Below are positions 29,701 through 58,600 of a DNA stretch of 64,000 nt, piece after piece. The position numbers and the translations under genes are program-made. Below the pieces are notes generated by a model. It did no database searches and was not told the DNA's origin. It worked only from the letters and a program-made list of their open reading frames with translations. Source of the stretch: Onchidella celtica (taxonomy: Eukaryota; Mollusca; Gastropoda; Systellommatophora; Onchidiidae); contig OZ007575.1 in the NCBI GenBank assembly GCA_963931925.1, forward strand, positions 32,118,894 to 32,182,893, given 5' to 3'. Positions within the stretch are counted from its first letter, which is position 1. Every line of letters starts with the position of its first letter.

Positions 29701-31803
29701 TCTTTCGACATATTGTGGGTTTTCTCATGCACACTCACATATAGGAAATGGTGAAAGACGGGTCAACTGATTACAGTGAAGCCACTTGTGCCCTGCGCGG
29801 TCAAGACTGACCGTCGCCAATGGATTTGATCCAGTGAACTAATTGTCATTTCCTTTGCCACCATCACCCTTCATGTCACCAAAGTCTTTACAATAAAATT
29901 TACGCATGGAACGACAAAGACCGTGTCACCATCTTCACTACCATACCATAGTCGTCTTTATCAACACCACCACCGTCATGCCCGCCATAGCCATCACCAT
30001 CATCATTAACCATATCGTGACCATAGTTCTTGTTTGTTTTAACTCCATTTTCTCAAAAGCTGGAGATCTTTTAGTATGTAGAACAGAAGAGATTATCGAT
30101 GCACACTTTGACATTTGTTTAAAATGTGTTGTGACACTTATCAAGTTTTTGGGGACACGTTGGCCAGAGGCAAGGTGCTCGCCTCTCATGCGGAAGGTAC
30201 CGTGTTCGAATCCCGGTCGGTGGAGACATGTTGGAATTTTGGGATTTTTCTCCTATTTTCCTGTCCCTGATCCTATGGTAGGTAGGATCGAGCACCTAGT
30301 CTTCACAGATAAGGACGATAAAATTGAGAGGGCGCGTGTGTACTTTGCGCACGTTAAAGATACACTGGCAGTTGGAAATCGAAAAGAGCAGGCGGAACAG
30401 GCCGCTACGAGGTTTAGCAAATTTACGAGCTGGGCAGCAACAGACCCCCAAACACAAGACAGCACCAACACATCCCACGGATTTTGGTAACGTTCAGAGT
30501 CATATCATGCACAATCCAGAGATTGCAGCACCCATGGCAGTGTTCGATAGGACGAGAAATCCCTTACCCGATGACCTGTGTTTGGGGGTCTGTTGCTGCC
30601 CCGATCCTGAATTTGCTCAAGCTCGTGCGGAAAAAAATCACGCCCGGGCAAAAGTGTAAAGAACGAATCCCTACCAGTACCACAACAAGAAAAGTGAGGT
30701 GTAAATACCAATGGCAGCGAAACTCCTAAAATAAAGTCCTGAACACTTATCAAGTTGTTCCACAGTTCCAATTTATTCTAACCCCTTACCCTAATTGAGT
30801 AATTCTAAAGCCGCAAACATTTAATTTAATATCGAATTTCTCAGCTGTGCAAAAAGCGGAATTGGAACAAAAAAGAACTAAGGTCAAGAAATTGGACCAC
30901 AAAGACCGTCTCACTATCTCCACTACCACAGTCGTCTTTATCAACACCACCACCATTTCATGTCCATCTTCGTCATCATCATGAACCATATCATCATCAT
31001 CATCATCATGACCACCGATATTATCATAAAAGTTCACTTGAACAAATCTAGTTAGGTATATATCTTTGCACAGTGCTGGTAGCACACTGAGAGAAGTCTG
31101 TTGGGGGGGTTTGGGGGGGGGGGGGGATTGAAAAATGATGGCTGTTGCTGGCAATTACAAGTTGTATTTTATTGTATACTATTGTAAGTATGTGTATAAA
31201 ATATATAATTGTAGCAGGCAGCGAGGAGCGCAGAAAGTGAATGACCGTGCATTTGTTTGTTTGTTTTTTTTAATGTGTTTTCAAAGATTGTTTGCATGAT
31301 TCTCCTGTGTATTTTAAATTGGCCGTTAGGCCTACAATAAACTTGAACTTGAACTTGTTTAGCATCGATTTCGACTCTGACATGAACCTCCCTTGAATCA
31401 GTTATCAGCGAGTCAGACTTGTTTTAGTTTCACTTCTGCACGAAGTCCCGTCTGACTTCATGGTCCACATCTGCCACTAAACCAGCAGTCAAAACAAGAC
31501 TTGATCCAGGGTGCTAGAGAAGCCTAAGGAAGTTCTTCGAATTTTAAGAAATCATTTCGCATGTGTATGTGTGTGTGTGTGCGCGCTCGTGGGCGCCTGT
31601 GAGGTTATTGGTTGTTGTTTTTTTTGGAGTCGGATTTTTGTAAGCTGTTTGCTCACATCCATACACCTGTGCATTTTGCTCTTTTGCCAGGTAGTTACGC
31701 CCCTCTTCAATGTGACGGGTGCACCGGGGAATGCTGGTGTGCTGACCTGAGCGGGAGTGAGCTGCCAGGAACACGAGGAAGTGTGCGCACCGTGCGCTGC
31801 TAA
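14716..31803 (+). CDS. Secreted IGFBP-domain plus thyroglobulin type-1 protein, five exons
   Basis: Exons 14716-14765, 15194-15311, 24825-24981, 25378-25488 and 31691-31803 join in phase to 182 codons plus TAA. Residues 1-16 are a hydrophobic signal peptide. Residues 18-104 form a cysteine-rich IGFBP N-terminal domain with VCGCCNIC at 47-54 and EECGG at 60-64. Residues 117-182 form a thyroglobulin type-1 domain with LQC at 151-153 and CWCA at 160-163. Vertebrate IGFBPs have this two-domain order, usually with a longer linker; they bind insulin-like peptides, while Tg1 domains often inhibit proteases. An extracellular insulin-peptide-binding or protease-inhibiting role is inference. Introns 2 and 4 hold retrotransposons. 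Confidence 0.88.
15194..15311 (+). CDS. IGFBP-like gene exon 2
   Basis: It encodes residues 17-56, the first half of the IGFBP domain: [14 protein letters not shown], then [11 protein letters not shown]. The acceptor is AAAACAG and the donor AAA|GTAGGT, phase 0. The exon is sandwiched between the solo LTR and the intact retrotransposon, which starts 461 bp downstream. Confidence 0.9.
15482..15756 (+). repeat. CT-rich microsatellite
   Basis: A 275-bp (CT)n/(CTTT)n tract lies immediately before the target duplication of the LTR retrotransposon, in intron 2 of the IGFBP-like gene. The long Ser/Leu reading frame through it is an artefact of the repeat. Confidence 0.95.
15772..16952 (-). repeat. 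3' LTR
   Basis: 1181 bp with TGTCAC...GTGACA ends. It exceeds the 5' LTR by a 37-bp tandem duplication at about 16162-16208 (two copies of CATCAACATGGCAATAGTAC plus flank). It otherwise matches the other LTR at about 99.6 percent by my hand comparison. Confidence 0.95.
16953..16966 (-). other. Polypurine tract
   Basis: On the minus strand GGGGTGGGGGATGA directly abuts the 3' LTR, as expected for the plus-strand primer of reverse transcription. Confidence 0.75.
17305..20604 (-). CDS. pol: Pol polyprotein: PR-IN-RT-RNase H
   Basis: An open frame of 1099 codons with its first Met at 20442; residues below count from that Met. The protease motif DTGS lies just upstream (20460-20449). Integrase comes first: zinc-binding HHCC at 183-226, then D256, D316 and E352 with exactly 35 residues between the last two, and a GPY/F-type module near 493. 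Reverse transcriptase follows: KID at 718-720 and FFDD at 780-783, then RNase H from about 890 with TDAS and TDHKPL. IN before RT is the Ty1/copia order, yet the sequence is Ty3-like, as in Gmr1 elements. The frame overlaps gag by 70 bases in -1. Confidence 0.97.
20535..22019 (-). CDS. gag: Gag polyprotein
   Basis: 494 residues. Residues 15-115 are an extremely charged Glu/Lys/Arg/Gln segment predicted to be coiled coil, with internal repeats of [16 protein letters not shown] retrotransposon gag/capsid-like region follows (about 130-300: [20 protein letters not shown]). Two CCHC zinc knuckles lie near 400-435, [14 protein letters not shown] and [15 protein letters not shown] third CxxC pair occurs close to the C-terminus. 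It packages element RNA in cytoplasmic particles. The start is the first Met of the frame. Confidence 0.95.
   Translation of the reverse strand: MAELQQLMKLGKELGLEGEELRGWIKEQQADLRDERAKDREREKEAQERQQEREAKDKEQEREFKQQEREAKDKEQEREFKQQEREAKAQEQERELKLKEIEAQVKIAELESKKNTPTETVERQVHNKGGVRIKLPTFDDRTDDIDAFLYRFELNAQLQWGENKELWSTYLASLLQGRALTYFKELQREDVQDYDKLKALLLRRFARTEEYFREQFRRARADTREDFAAFVAGLTEYFANWVDLAHVGADFTKLKDLMIRDQLYASCHKDLVAFLKENEPATVQEASKLAEAYRTAHPSKPVARAYVQDAGYVAVVEGSPTGHKDRSRQRGAYSGQAQGQRRGYHQSPAYGSGKFDRAGGLGRGNGRGRFVTFADDRRHRDFSSGRDGSRGPRPSAAQGAECWTCGRVGHFSRECRAAKCWNCGRADHISVNCPAGRIAANADSSSSPCSPNKFHHAAACVTSDNGGGQYSKCPSCEKLYYLPVFYLVGERSPL
21762..21862. repeat. 48-bp coding minisatellite inside gag
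   Basis: A 48-bp unit, about two and a half copies, encodes the repeated [16 protein letters not shown] block of the gag coiled-coil region. The unit keeps frame, so copy-number change would lengthen the coiled coil by 16 residues at a time. Confidence 0.8.
22020..22999 (-). other. Untranslated leader of the LTR retrotransposon
   Basis: About 980 bases lie between the primer-binding site and the gag start. I see no conserved coding frame. A leader of this kind normally carries the packaging signal; nothing specific could be identified. Confidence 0.6.
23000..23013 (-). other. Primer-binding site, tRNA-Pro type
   Basis: One base inside the 5' LTR the minus strand reads TGGGGGCTCGTCCG. This matches the known primer-binding sequence complementary to the 3' end of tRNA-Pro over 14 bases. 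Minus-strand DNA synthesis would start here. Confidence 0.85.
23015..24158 (-). repeat. 5' LTR
   Basis: 1144 bp with TGTCAC...GTGACA termini. It should hold the element's promoter and, in the R region, an AATAAA signal. It faces left, opposite to the host IGFBP-like gene. Confidence 0.95.
24232..24525 (-). other. Unassigned open frame next to the LTR element
   Basis: The minus strand is open for about 97 codons, ending TGA at 24232, with the first Met at 24426. The translation looks protein-like ([40 protein letters not shown]) and is not low complexity. I do not recognise the family. It lies in intron 2 of the IGFBP-like gene on the opposite strand. It may be a terminal exon, a retrocopy fragment, or chance. 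Confidence 0.25.
24825..24981 (+). CDS. IGFBP-like gene exon 3
   Basis: It encodes residues 57-108, the second half of the IGFBP domain: [20 protein letters not shown], a short acidic/glycine insert, then AKGICVDPL. The acceptor is AATTAAG and the donor CTGG|GTGAGT, phase 1. Confidence 0.9.
25100..25280 (+). repeat. GGAT-rich microsatellite
   Basis: Imperfect (GGAT)n repeats fill most of intron 3 of the IGFBP-like gene, a short intron of 396 bp. GAT repeats follow at 25320-25360. Confidence 0.9.
25378..25488 (+). CDS. IGFBP-like gene exon 4
   Basis: It encodes residues 109-145, the first half of the thyroglobulin type-1 domain: HSQCLKEL, then [11 protein letters not shown]. The acceptor ACTCACAG is chosen because it alone matches the phase of exon 3. 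The donor is GATG|GTGGGT. Confidence 0.85.
25599..28833 (-). mobile_element. Full-length RTE-type LINE with 14-bp TSD
   Basis: A 3235-bp element flanked by the perfect direct repeat GAATGAATGCTTTC (25585-25598 and 28834-28847). It has one long ORF, a short 5' leader of about 86 bases and a 3' end in a (GAT)n microsatellite, all typical of RTE elements. The intact ORF and perfect target duplication indicate a recent insertion. It lies antisense in intron 4 of the IGFBP-like gene. Confidence 0.93.
25637..28747 (-). CDS. Endonuclease-reverse transcriptase of RTE-type LINE
   Basis: 1036 residues. The N-terminal apurinic-type endonuclease runs from about residue 75 ([36 protein letters not shown]), and is expected to nick target DNA for target-primed reverse transcription. 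Reverse transcriptase spans about 550-830, with GYGKAFDS-like [24 protein letters not shown] and catalytic YADD at 785-788. The C-terminal region has [13 protein letters not shown] and a basic [11 protein letters not shown] stretch, as in RTE proteins. No stop or frameshift is present. The start is the first Met of the frame. Confidence 0.95.
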   Translation of the reverse strand: MAPETEPPGPPGWGFGVGLTTPPSKNTAVTETRTTSEPNALGDDGASGTERMMARGQSREESTGLRPPSSNKPLRIASWNVRTMYEAGKCAQIVKEMQRYKLHILGISESRWIQSGQKRLQTGERILYSGRDQEPHTEGVAIIISKQGWKTFRGWEAHGLRIIMASFSTRNKRININIQIYAPTNDAKEEDKDDFYNRLQVVIDGLPNKDVNIIMGDANAKVGADNTGYEEIMGKHGLGEMNDNGERFANLCSMNRLTIGGTIFPQKRIHKATWRSPDGITENQIDHLCISHKFRRSLKNVRVLRGADVASDHHLLLATLKLKLKGYTKTNATKRPKFQVNLLQSGKKEEFQITLKNRFQPLELLEENVETHWEQLREVFTTTCQDVLGEKNFKQKEWISQESMEKIKLRRTKKAQVNNSRTRAEKEAAQKEYSVASKEAKKSIKRDKETYIQEMAGRAEKAAQEGHMRTLHQVTRILSGKKNSPEVSVKDTDGNTIFEEEAQLRTWKEHFETLLNRPTPENLPDIEPASTDLPISCEPPSKEEIAKAVKTLNSNKAAGPYFIPPEALKADVNTTVDILYGLFVKVWNQEEFPKDWREGHLLKLPKKGDLSNCNNYRGITLLSIPGKVFNRILLERIKEAADDRLRDEQAGFRKHRSCTDQIATLRIIIEQSIEWNSPLLINFTDYGKAFDSVDRNALGKIMRHYGIPQKIVSLIEKMYHNTSCKVLHEGKLTESFGVKTGVRQGCLLSPFLFILAMDWLLKETTSGKKNGIQWTLWKQLDDLDYADDIALLSHTQQQMQAKTSDLEELSASIGLRIHPEKSKVLKIKTSSTEPVTVNGSPLEVVNSFTYLGSIVDETGGTEGDIKVRIAKARAAFKALNNVWKDRGISTATKCKLFNSNVKSVLLYGCETWKPSQTCLRRLQSFVNTCLRRLLRIRWPDIIRNKDLWERTKQRNISSEIGLRRWRWLGHTLRKPQDSTVRKSLLWNPQGNRKRGRPRTTRRRGMEEDMKRGGYTWNELSRIAQDRDKWKAVVRGL
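29202..29742. mobile_element. TIR element, ~540 bp, copy 1
   Basis: It begins TGTGAGTGTGCATGAGAAAA and ends with the inverse of the same sequence; the inverted repeats run about 34 bp. The flanks carry TA on both sides, which would fit a Tc1/mariner-like target, though this is ambiguous. Inside are two tandem copies of a ~130-bp block running from TTAGGAGACCGTAG to CCACGGTCCCCTAA, itself an imperfect inverted repeat. No protein is encoded. It lies in intron 4 of the IGFBP-like gene. Confidence 0.8.
30148..30742 (+). mobile_element. tRNA-derived SINE, copy 1 (with nested MITE)
   Basis: Target duplication ACACTTATCAAGTT is at 30134-30147 and 30743-30756. The head resembles a tRNA with a box-A-like TTGGCCAGAGGCAAGG and a box-B-like GTGTTCGAATCCC. 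The tail ends AAACTCCTAAAATAAAG. Two further copies are at 47663 and 49152. A 200-bp MITE is inserted at 30417. RNA polymerase III transcription is inferred from the boxes. Confidence 0.85.
30417..30616. mobile_element. 200-bp MITE nested in the SINE
   Basis: Imperfect 40-bp inverted ends start GCAAATTTACGAGCTGGGCA and include CAGCAACAGACCCCCAAACA. A related copy at 62886-63141 shares both ends and the centre (CATGGCAGTGTTCGATAGGA). The SINE sequence continues on both sides, so this insertion is the younger of the two. Confidence 0.8.
31691..31803 (+). CDS. IGFBP-like gene exon 5 (terminal)
   Basis: It encodes residues 146-182: the QC and CWC core of the Tg1 domain ([24 protein letters not shown]) and the final cysteine, then TAA at 31801-31803. 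The acceptor is TTTTGCCAG. Only 10 residues follow the GT that normally ends the Tg1 core. Confidence 0.9.
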
Positions 31804-32657
31804 AACTGGTCCAGGGTGCTCCTATACAATTATGTGTCACGCTGTGTTCCCGGCAACCAACACAGACCAGATTTATAATTATATTTTTACTTGCTCACGA
31901 CCCATTTACCTTTAAAAATGTTTGTTCTCTCTCCCTCTCTGTTTCATGTACCTGAAAACCAAATGCTTCCTGAAAGTTCAGTGTTTTGGTTTTAGACCAT
32001 TTTGTTTTGATTTTTTTTACTGGATTTTTGCTCTTGCTTTGTTTTTTTCCTTGCAGGTTTTCATGCCCCCTCCCCTCTCCTCGTAAAACCAAAATGATAA
32101 TTTAAAAAAAAAACGAAAACAAAAAAAAAGTTAGTGCTGAGGTTGCATTACCTGCAGCTGCTAACACTTAATTATTATGAGCGGATCTGGCGGAAACAGG
32201 CTAAGATGAAAGACCAGATTCCTGAGAAAACCTCTCTAAAGGAGGGAACAATTTTCTATAGAAATTGAGATTTGCTTATAAAATGACGAAAGAACAGCCA
32301 GTTCTCTGCATTCAATTAAAATATTTCGCACTTTAAAAAAAAACTAATGTTTGTTTGTTTATTCATTGCCCTGTTCATTGAATTGTCTCAATCAATTCAT
32401 GGGAACAAATAAAGGAAGCATTCTAAAAGAAACTTACATTGATCAGTTGCCCGTGAGGTTAGTGGCGCACTGATTTGGCAAAGTCCTGAAAATCACGCAG
32501 ATGAATTCTTAAGTGAGCACAGCCAAGGAAAAAGACTTTATTAAATGTATCAGAATAAAAATTACTTATTGGTTTGTTTCTTTCTTTCTTGTGACAAGAA
32601 ATTCGTTGTTGAAAATAATATTCTGGATAAGAGTGTGGCGTTTATATTGTCGTTTGT

Positions 32658-32812
32658 TAATGGTTCACGTGCAATAGTGCAGAGCATGACGTCACAGTGG
32701 CACCCACCACCTGTCGCGCCTTATTGTCACCCACAGAGCAGTGTTGTTCACAAGTTGTGTAAAAAGGGGAAAGAACCGCCCAGGCTAGACAAAAACAGTT
32801 GAGGGACTTTGT
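32658..32812 (+). repeat. Dispersed repeat with CRE and E-box, copy 1
   Basis: It shares about 155 bp with 59044-59205 in the same orientation, including TGGTTCACGTGCAATAG, TGACGTCACAGTGGCA and GTAAAAAGGGGAAAGAACCG. The palindromes TGACGTCA and CACGTG are kept in both copies. No element ends were identified. Confidence 0.75.
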
Positions 32813-34169
32813 TGCCATAAGACGCTGTATAATTTACATAGTCTTTACAACATTGCAACACAGCTTTTCCTACCTCTGAATTCAAAGCAAATAATGTATA
32901 ATCTTTGAATTATAATCATGATTTCGGAGTCCCAGGCTATCTTACCTTTAACATCGACTATCTCATCTGTAATGAGAAATTACATTATGGTCCTAATTCC
33001 ACACGTACAGTGACTTTTATAATTAAATTAGAGGTTACGTATTTAACGATTCCCTGAAAAATGAAAAATAAAACAAAACCAAACCCAATTTATTCAATCT
33101 TTATTTCCCGTGGTTTTGGTAATCTCGCATGTGACAAATGACAGATTTGTTTGGACATGGAAGTGATGAGTTATCAACGCCAAAACGGTCCACTCATTGA
33201 GAAGAAATTCGTCACATAGATTTTTAGAAAGCTAAACATACCTGGATTATGAAATGAGGTGATAGCATTTGTGATCGAGCGGCTTTCACGGGAAAAAGGG
33301 AGTCTAAAAGACCCAACTCACTTGACACAGTTACTTACCTTTCGCGTACACCACAATTCATGATTAAATGTCTGTTTGTTGGACTAAATGAGCCCATATG
33401 GAGTAGGCAACCGCTGCTAGCTGAGTAATGAACTTGAAATACTTTTAAAAATTACATAAATACTATTTTACATCTCTTACGCAGTAAATAGCATGAGGTT
33501 GGGGAGGAGGGGGGTGGGTTGTTTGACATTCCAGCACGAAAACGAAAGCTATTTTTGTTGTCATTAATTTACAAACTGCTATTTCGGAAATGTAAACTCC
33601 GAAAGAATCAGACAGAAACCAATTTACTTGGGCGTAGCAAAATAATTTTAGAAAAGAAAGTCATCCTTATCCTTCTGTGTGAATAGAGATAAATTAAAAA
33701 AAAAAAAAAAGGCAACAGGGAAAGAAATTCAGGTGAGTAAAACATTCTGCTTTGTCGATAACTTTTGTGACAGTTTGCGAAGTAGAATGCACCGAGTTTT
33801 CTATCTTCAATAGATTTGACACAATTGAATGTGTTTGTGTAGGTGTGTGTGAATGTGTAGGTGTGTGTGAATGTGTAGGAGTGTGTGTGTGGACATGACG
33901 AAAAAAAAATGCAAAATACTTTCTCTGTGGGAATGTTGGGACTCCATCAAAACATCTAACCTCGCGTTCACACCAAAGATCCGTTTTGATTAACTTTCGT
34001 GTGACTCACGAACGGATGGCGTCAGACTTTATTTTTTGCCTGTAAGTCACGGGTTTTGAGCAAAATTGTTGTATCTCCAGGTTTATGAATTGGGGTTCAT
34101 AATGGCAATACTGTAATAATGACAAACTGCTGCTTGCAAATTTTTTTCGTTATTCCACTATCTTTAACC

Positions 34170-34757
34170 AGTTCCAAGTTACAGAGAAGCAGATTTCATG
34201 CGCGCCAGAGCACCACGCACGCATGTCTGGTAAGGAAATTGAGCGAACCGAATTGAACGCATATAATATATTAATATAGTGTCGGGTGCAGTGGGATTAC
34301 TAAAGGGAGCCAAAACAAAGATCCTTGTATTTCACATTTTTACAACTTTTTATTTAAAAGATATGGAATTCAACATACCAAAGCCAGAGAAACTAAAATA
34401 AAAAACGATAACTGTTTAATAATTCTGACTAAATAACGAAACAAACTGTGAACATTGGGGAACAATACACGGAATACATGCTTTTCGTAGAATGTGTTTG
34501 CTTGCCTGGGCAAAGCAATAGGACTTTCTTCCCTGTCTCAAAAACCAGTGTAAATTTGCATGCATGGGGGCGCCTGACCCCTAGGCAACTGTCCAATATG
34601 CCCATGTTTATTCTTGATCATTTTTTGTTTTACTAGATGAGGTATCCAGCATTACCCGGGATAAACCTGTGAGCCCATCGTTCTATCTCTCTCTCCCTCC
34701 TTGATTTTGGTCCAGAAAGCGTCCCATAATCTACAGACATACCAGAGAGTATAGTCT
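34170..34757. mobile_element. Remnants of the ACTAGATGAAG repeat family
   Basis: The blocks at 34190-34400 (TTTCATGCGCGCCAGAGCAC, GGGAGCCAAAACAAAGATC) and 34635-34757 (ACTAGATGAGGTATCC, CGGGATAAACCTGTGA) match parts of the array at 51679-54735. The class of this element is not clear to me. Confidence 0.6.
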
Positions 34758-35069
34758 ACATTCGAGACACAGGATACCGATACGGTTCAATTCGCCAAAT
34801 TCCGTCCGCCGACTCCCGGGAGTATCATCCATGTCAACAATGCAACAGTTCGCACCACACCACTTCATAATTGAACGGAAAAATCTAGTACCACAGAGGT
34901 CTGTGAGTTGTACCCATCGTGTTAATACGCTCGCAAGTTGTGGACATAATTATAGTGGAAGAAGGAATGGTTCGTCTCGGTATTCTGTGTGTCGGTGACA
35001 ACTATTCTTTGCCAACCATGTTGGCTATAACGGGAGGTAGTAGAACGGGCAGTCCCAAGCAGTAATATC

Positions 35070-55267
<20,198 letters not shown>

Positions 55268-55284
55268 TATTATAATTACACGAA

Positions 55285-55600
55285 CTAAGGTCCTACCAGT
55301 GTGTAAATTGAGTCGCAGAACGAAATTTTTTGTCATACTTTTTAATTCTACTGGAAGAAAATGCGTCTTTTCTTCCGATTCGAAATGTCGGACCACCTCC
55401 TTCTGTTCAACTCAGTTGTGGCTCAATATCAACGAAAGTATGAAAAATAAAGTGAACATCGAGACCTTTTGAAATATGTGCGCGCACATCTTTACCCCTG
55501 TCTTTGCAAAATCTGATATTTTGTAGAATTTAGGAATCAGCGGTTAAAAAGCCTTTCGTGTTTACACGAAAGACCTTACTTCCTTTATAATATGATTACT
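55285..55600 (-). repeat. Dispersed repeat covering the ADGF upstream region
   Basis: The minus-strand segment immediately upstream of the ADGF start is matched by 62440-62760 on the plus strand. Shared landmarks are CACAACTGAGTTGAACAGAA, TTAAAAAGTATG, TTTTTAACCGCT and AATTCTACAAAATATCA. A third, shorter match lies at 63890-64000 on the minus strand. It may include the 5' UTR or promoter. Confidence 0.75.
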
Positions 55601-58600
55601 GTTAAATTGCATTTCTTCTGACAGATTTATTAGCCGTGCAAGATTTTGAGGTCTTGAGTTTACAATTTTATATTCGAACGGGACCGACAATTCGATCCTG
55701 TTTGAGGCAATACTGTAGAGTTTGTTGGTCGTAAAGGCCCCAAGACTAGAATATTGTCAATAGTGTGTAGTTGGTTATATAACAAGCAATGGTGGCAACA
55801 AAGCACGTGCGCTTTTCAATTACGATAATACACTTTAAAGTTTGAATTTATTAGCTTTTTTTGTTCTCCAGCAAATTCAGCTGCCTTACAAGGTGCCATT
55901 TCAAGTTTTCAAACAATAATATCAAGATTTTACCATCGACATTCACCATTCTCATGGCCGTGCGTTCTCACAAAGGTAGGGGAGGAGGGGGGGGGGGGAG
56001 TTTTCAGGCCAAGATTGTTTTGTTAAACCACAATTCTTGCAGAATACACAGATGTGATAAGTTGACTTTCGGCCGGCAATGAGTAAATGTTAACGTACAA
56101 CGCAATTTCCGGTCACACTTTTCGGTTCTTTCCGATGAAAATGCCTCTCTTTTTTTGCGGCTCAAAAATTTTAATATACATAATGGTAAAGACTGATTTT
56201 TGTTCAAAATGAATGTGTCCACATAACTCTGTGTCAAAACTTGAAGCAGTACACCAAGTACAGGTTCACCCTGTAGCTCAATTATAGTAAGATATTCACC
56301 AGATATTGGAGAATGGAAAGGGAGTGGATTTTACATGAAAACTTCAAAAGTATACAAATCAACAACATAATTTCCCACGAACTGAAAGATGCAATCAATG
56401 AACAGAAATAAGATCTTGTCACATTGAATTCTCACCCATGCATTTAAAGGTATTGTACTGATGAAGTAATTGAGCTTAGAATAATGCAATTAACAGCAAA
56501 TGCAAACAGAAATGCCATGAAAAATTTCCCTGATGTAAATTGGAAATAGCAGCTGCACAGAGGCACAGATTCAAGGTTTGGGTGGATATTTTGACCATAT
56601 TTTCTTCCAGGCTGAGGAAAAAGATCATTAATTCACATTGCATAAGACAACGAGTGGCATTTCTGCACACAGACACAAAGACATTCAGTTAATATGCATG
56701 AAATCCGAAAACTGATTTATCTCTAGGCAGGCCTAAAGAAATCACCAAAATCAAGTGTACGCAGTTTATTTCCGTCAATCTGCCTCGCTTATCAGACACT
56801 CAAACTAAGATCTTACACCACTGATAAATTAATGACATTCAGTGATGTTACAAGAGAGGTGTTAACTATGTCAGGTCCATAACCTTAGATAAACCCCGCA
56901 CTACCTGAATACCACGGAGACTGTATCCAGACAGTTAAAGGGAAGTCCCCTGATTTACAGTTAAAATCCGCCTACCTGTGGATTAGCCATGACAACAAGT
57001 TGAGGTAAGCTCACACCAGCGACATCTTACAAAAGTTTTTCTGTGGTTTTTATGATATTTCGTGAATATCTTACAAAAGGCTAGACAGTGACCTCAATTG
57101 GTGCTAATCGGAGTACACGGTTTGGGAATACCCAAACGGAGAGCCGCGTATTCTAAGAACAGAATTTCCTTGGCTCACTAAATTGAAACAGTAGAGTTAT
57201 TTAGTGTGTGTGTTTTTTTTCAAAGAGGTTATATATTTATTATAAACTCTTTGGTTTTTTTCTGTATGAATTTGCGCACATTGTGGTAAAGGCACTAAAC
57301 TTTGAGTGTAATAGAGCACTTCAAAACATACATAAATGCGATATATAGAACCATTCCCCCCGCCCTCGCCGCTTTCTCCACCACGTCATGTCCACCATAC
57401 AAACATCAAATGAACATTCACCATTAAATGGTTTTATATTTGTACAAGGAGGAAAAGAGGGTGGGGTGTGTATGAAAATAAATTTTATATGTAAAAAAAA
57501 AATGCCACCAGCGAACGCACGTACTGCAATGATGGTCTCCAAGCTCGGAAAACATAAGGGAAGTAATATGTCAGTTAACACCGTGGAAATGAATAAATAC
57601 AGTTGCCTCCTTTGAATCTTGCCTACCTTCAGTCACAAGTCGCCATTTGGCAGTTCTTTAAGTAAGTTAATGACTCAATTTTAAATTTCATCGGTGCTGG
57701 AAAGATCAGCTGTCCCATCCCTAGATATAAATTAAAGAAATTAGTAACCTTTTTTCCTTTTTTTTTTGCTTAACTTTTGTGCTTCACCTGTTGTAAATCC
57801 TATCACTATTCGTGTGTGTGTGTGTGTGTGGGAGGGGGTGGAGGGGGATGTTTACATGGGTACCCTCTAGTTGTATTATAGTATGATCATTATTACGATT
57901 ATTTTGGCCACTCTTGAGAAAGACGGCTAAAATAAAAAGGGGATAAAAAGTGGAGAGCCACGACTACCCTTAAAGTGAACATTCTTTTGTTGTTTCCACT
58001 CAGGCTTTCTCATAGAATGCTAGGAATGTTTGAGGCACGCGTTAGACAAAGAAAGTTGCTCGCCACTCGCCACAGACTAATAAAATACCCAGACTGGATG
58101 ATCCCATTGTGTGTCGCAACAAAACAGCGAAAAGTCATGAACCATCCGCCATTTTAGATTTAAGGTAGCGACCGACGCTTCAGCATAGCTACGATTTTGA
58201 ATGATACCATTTTGACGCGCCTACTGAACGCGGATTTTGGTTCCGCACCAAGAAATTAATACATGTACAACCAATCTTGACAAATAAAAAGAATTTTCTA
58301 TTGCAGATAGAACTAGAATCGGAATTTCCCGAGTGGCGGCCATGTTGGTTATACGGACGCCGCTCGGGAAATTCCTTAAAAAACGACAAAGCCTGAAGCT
58401 CGTGTTTCCAGTTTGGTTAATTTATTAGTCTGTGCCACTCGCCGCATGCTATTCGTTATTTTAGATGGCTTAATTAATGTCAATGAACACATTTCAGCAA
58501 AGGAAAGCAGTCATACAGAGAAAGGAACACCCACTCGTAGCTTGGCGCTGGTTACAAGCTGCACAAAAAAATCCAATCATATCCAATAAGTTACACGCCA

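Larger units (their letters stand above)
29911..31020. repeat. Diverged ~105-bp direct repeat with CAT-rich core
   Basis: The block at 29911-30014 (GACAAAGACCGTGTCACCAT, CAGTCGTC-like, TCAACACCACCACC, AACCATATC) recurs at 30896-30997 in the same orientation. A SINE with a nested MITE lies between the copies. The repeat may reflect a local duplication before those insertions. Confidence 0.55.
31804..34757. other. Intergenic, no gene seen
   Basis: This is the spacer between the 3' ends of the convergent IGFBP-like and ADGF genes. It holds the 155-bp repeat at 32658 and remnants of the 34170/34637 repeat family, with A-rich runs near 33690 and a GT-rich stretch near 33840. No reading frame shows family similarity. 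Confidence 0.55.
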
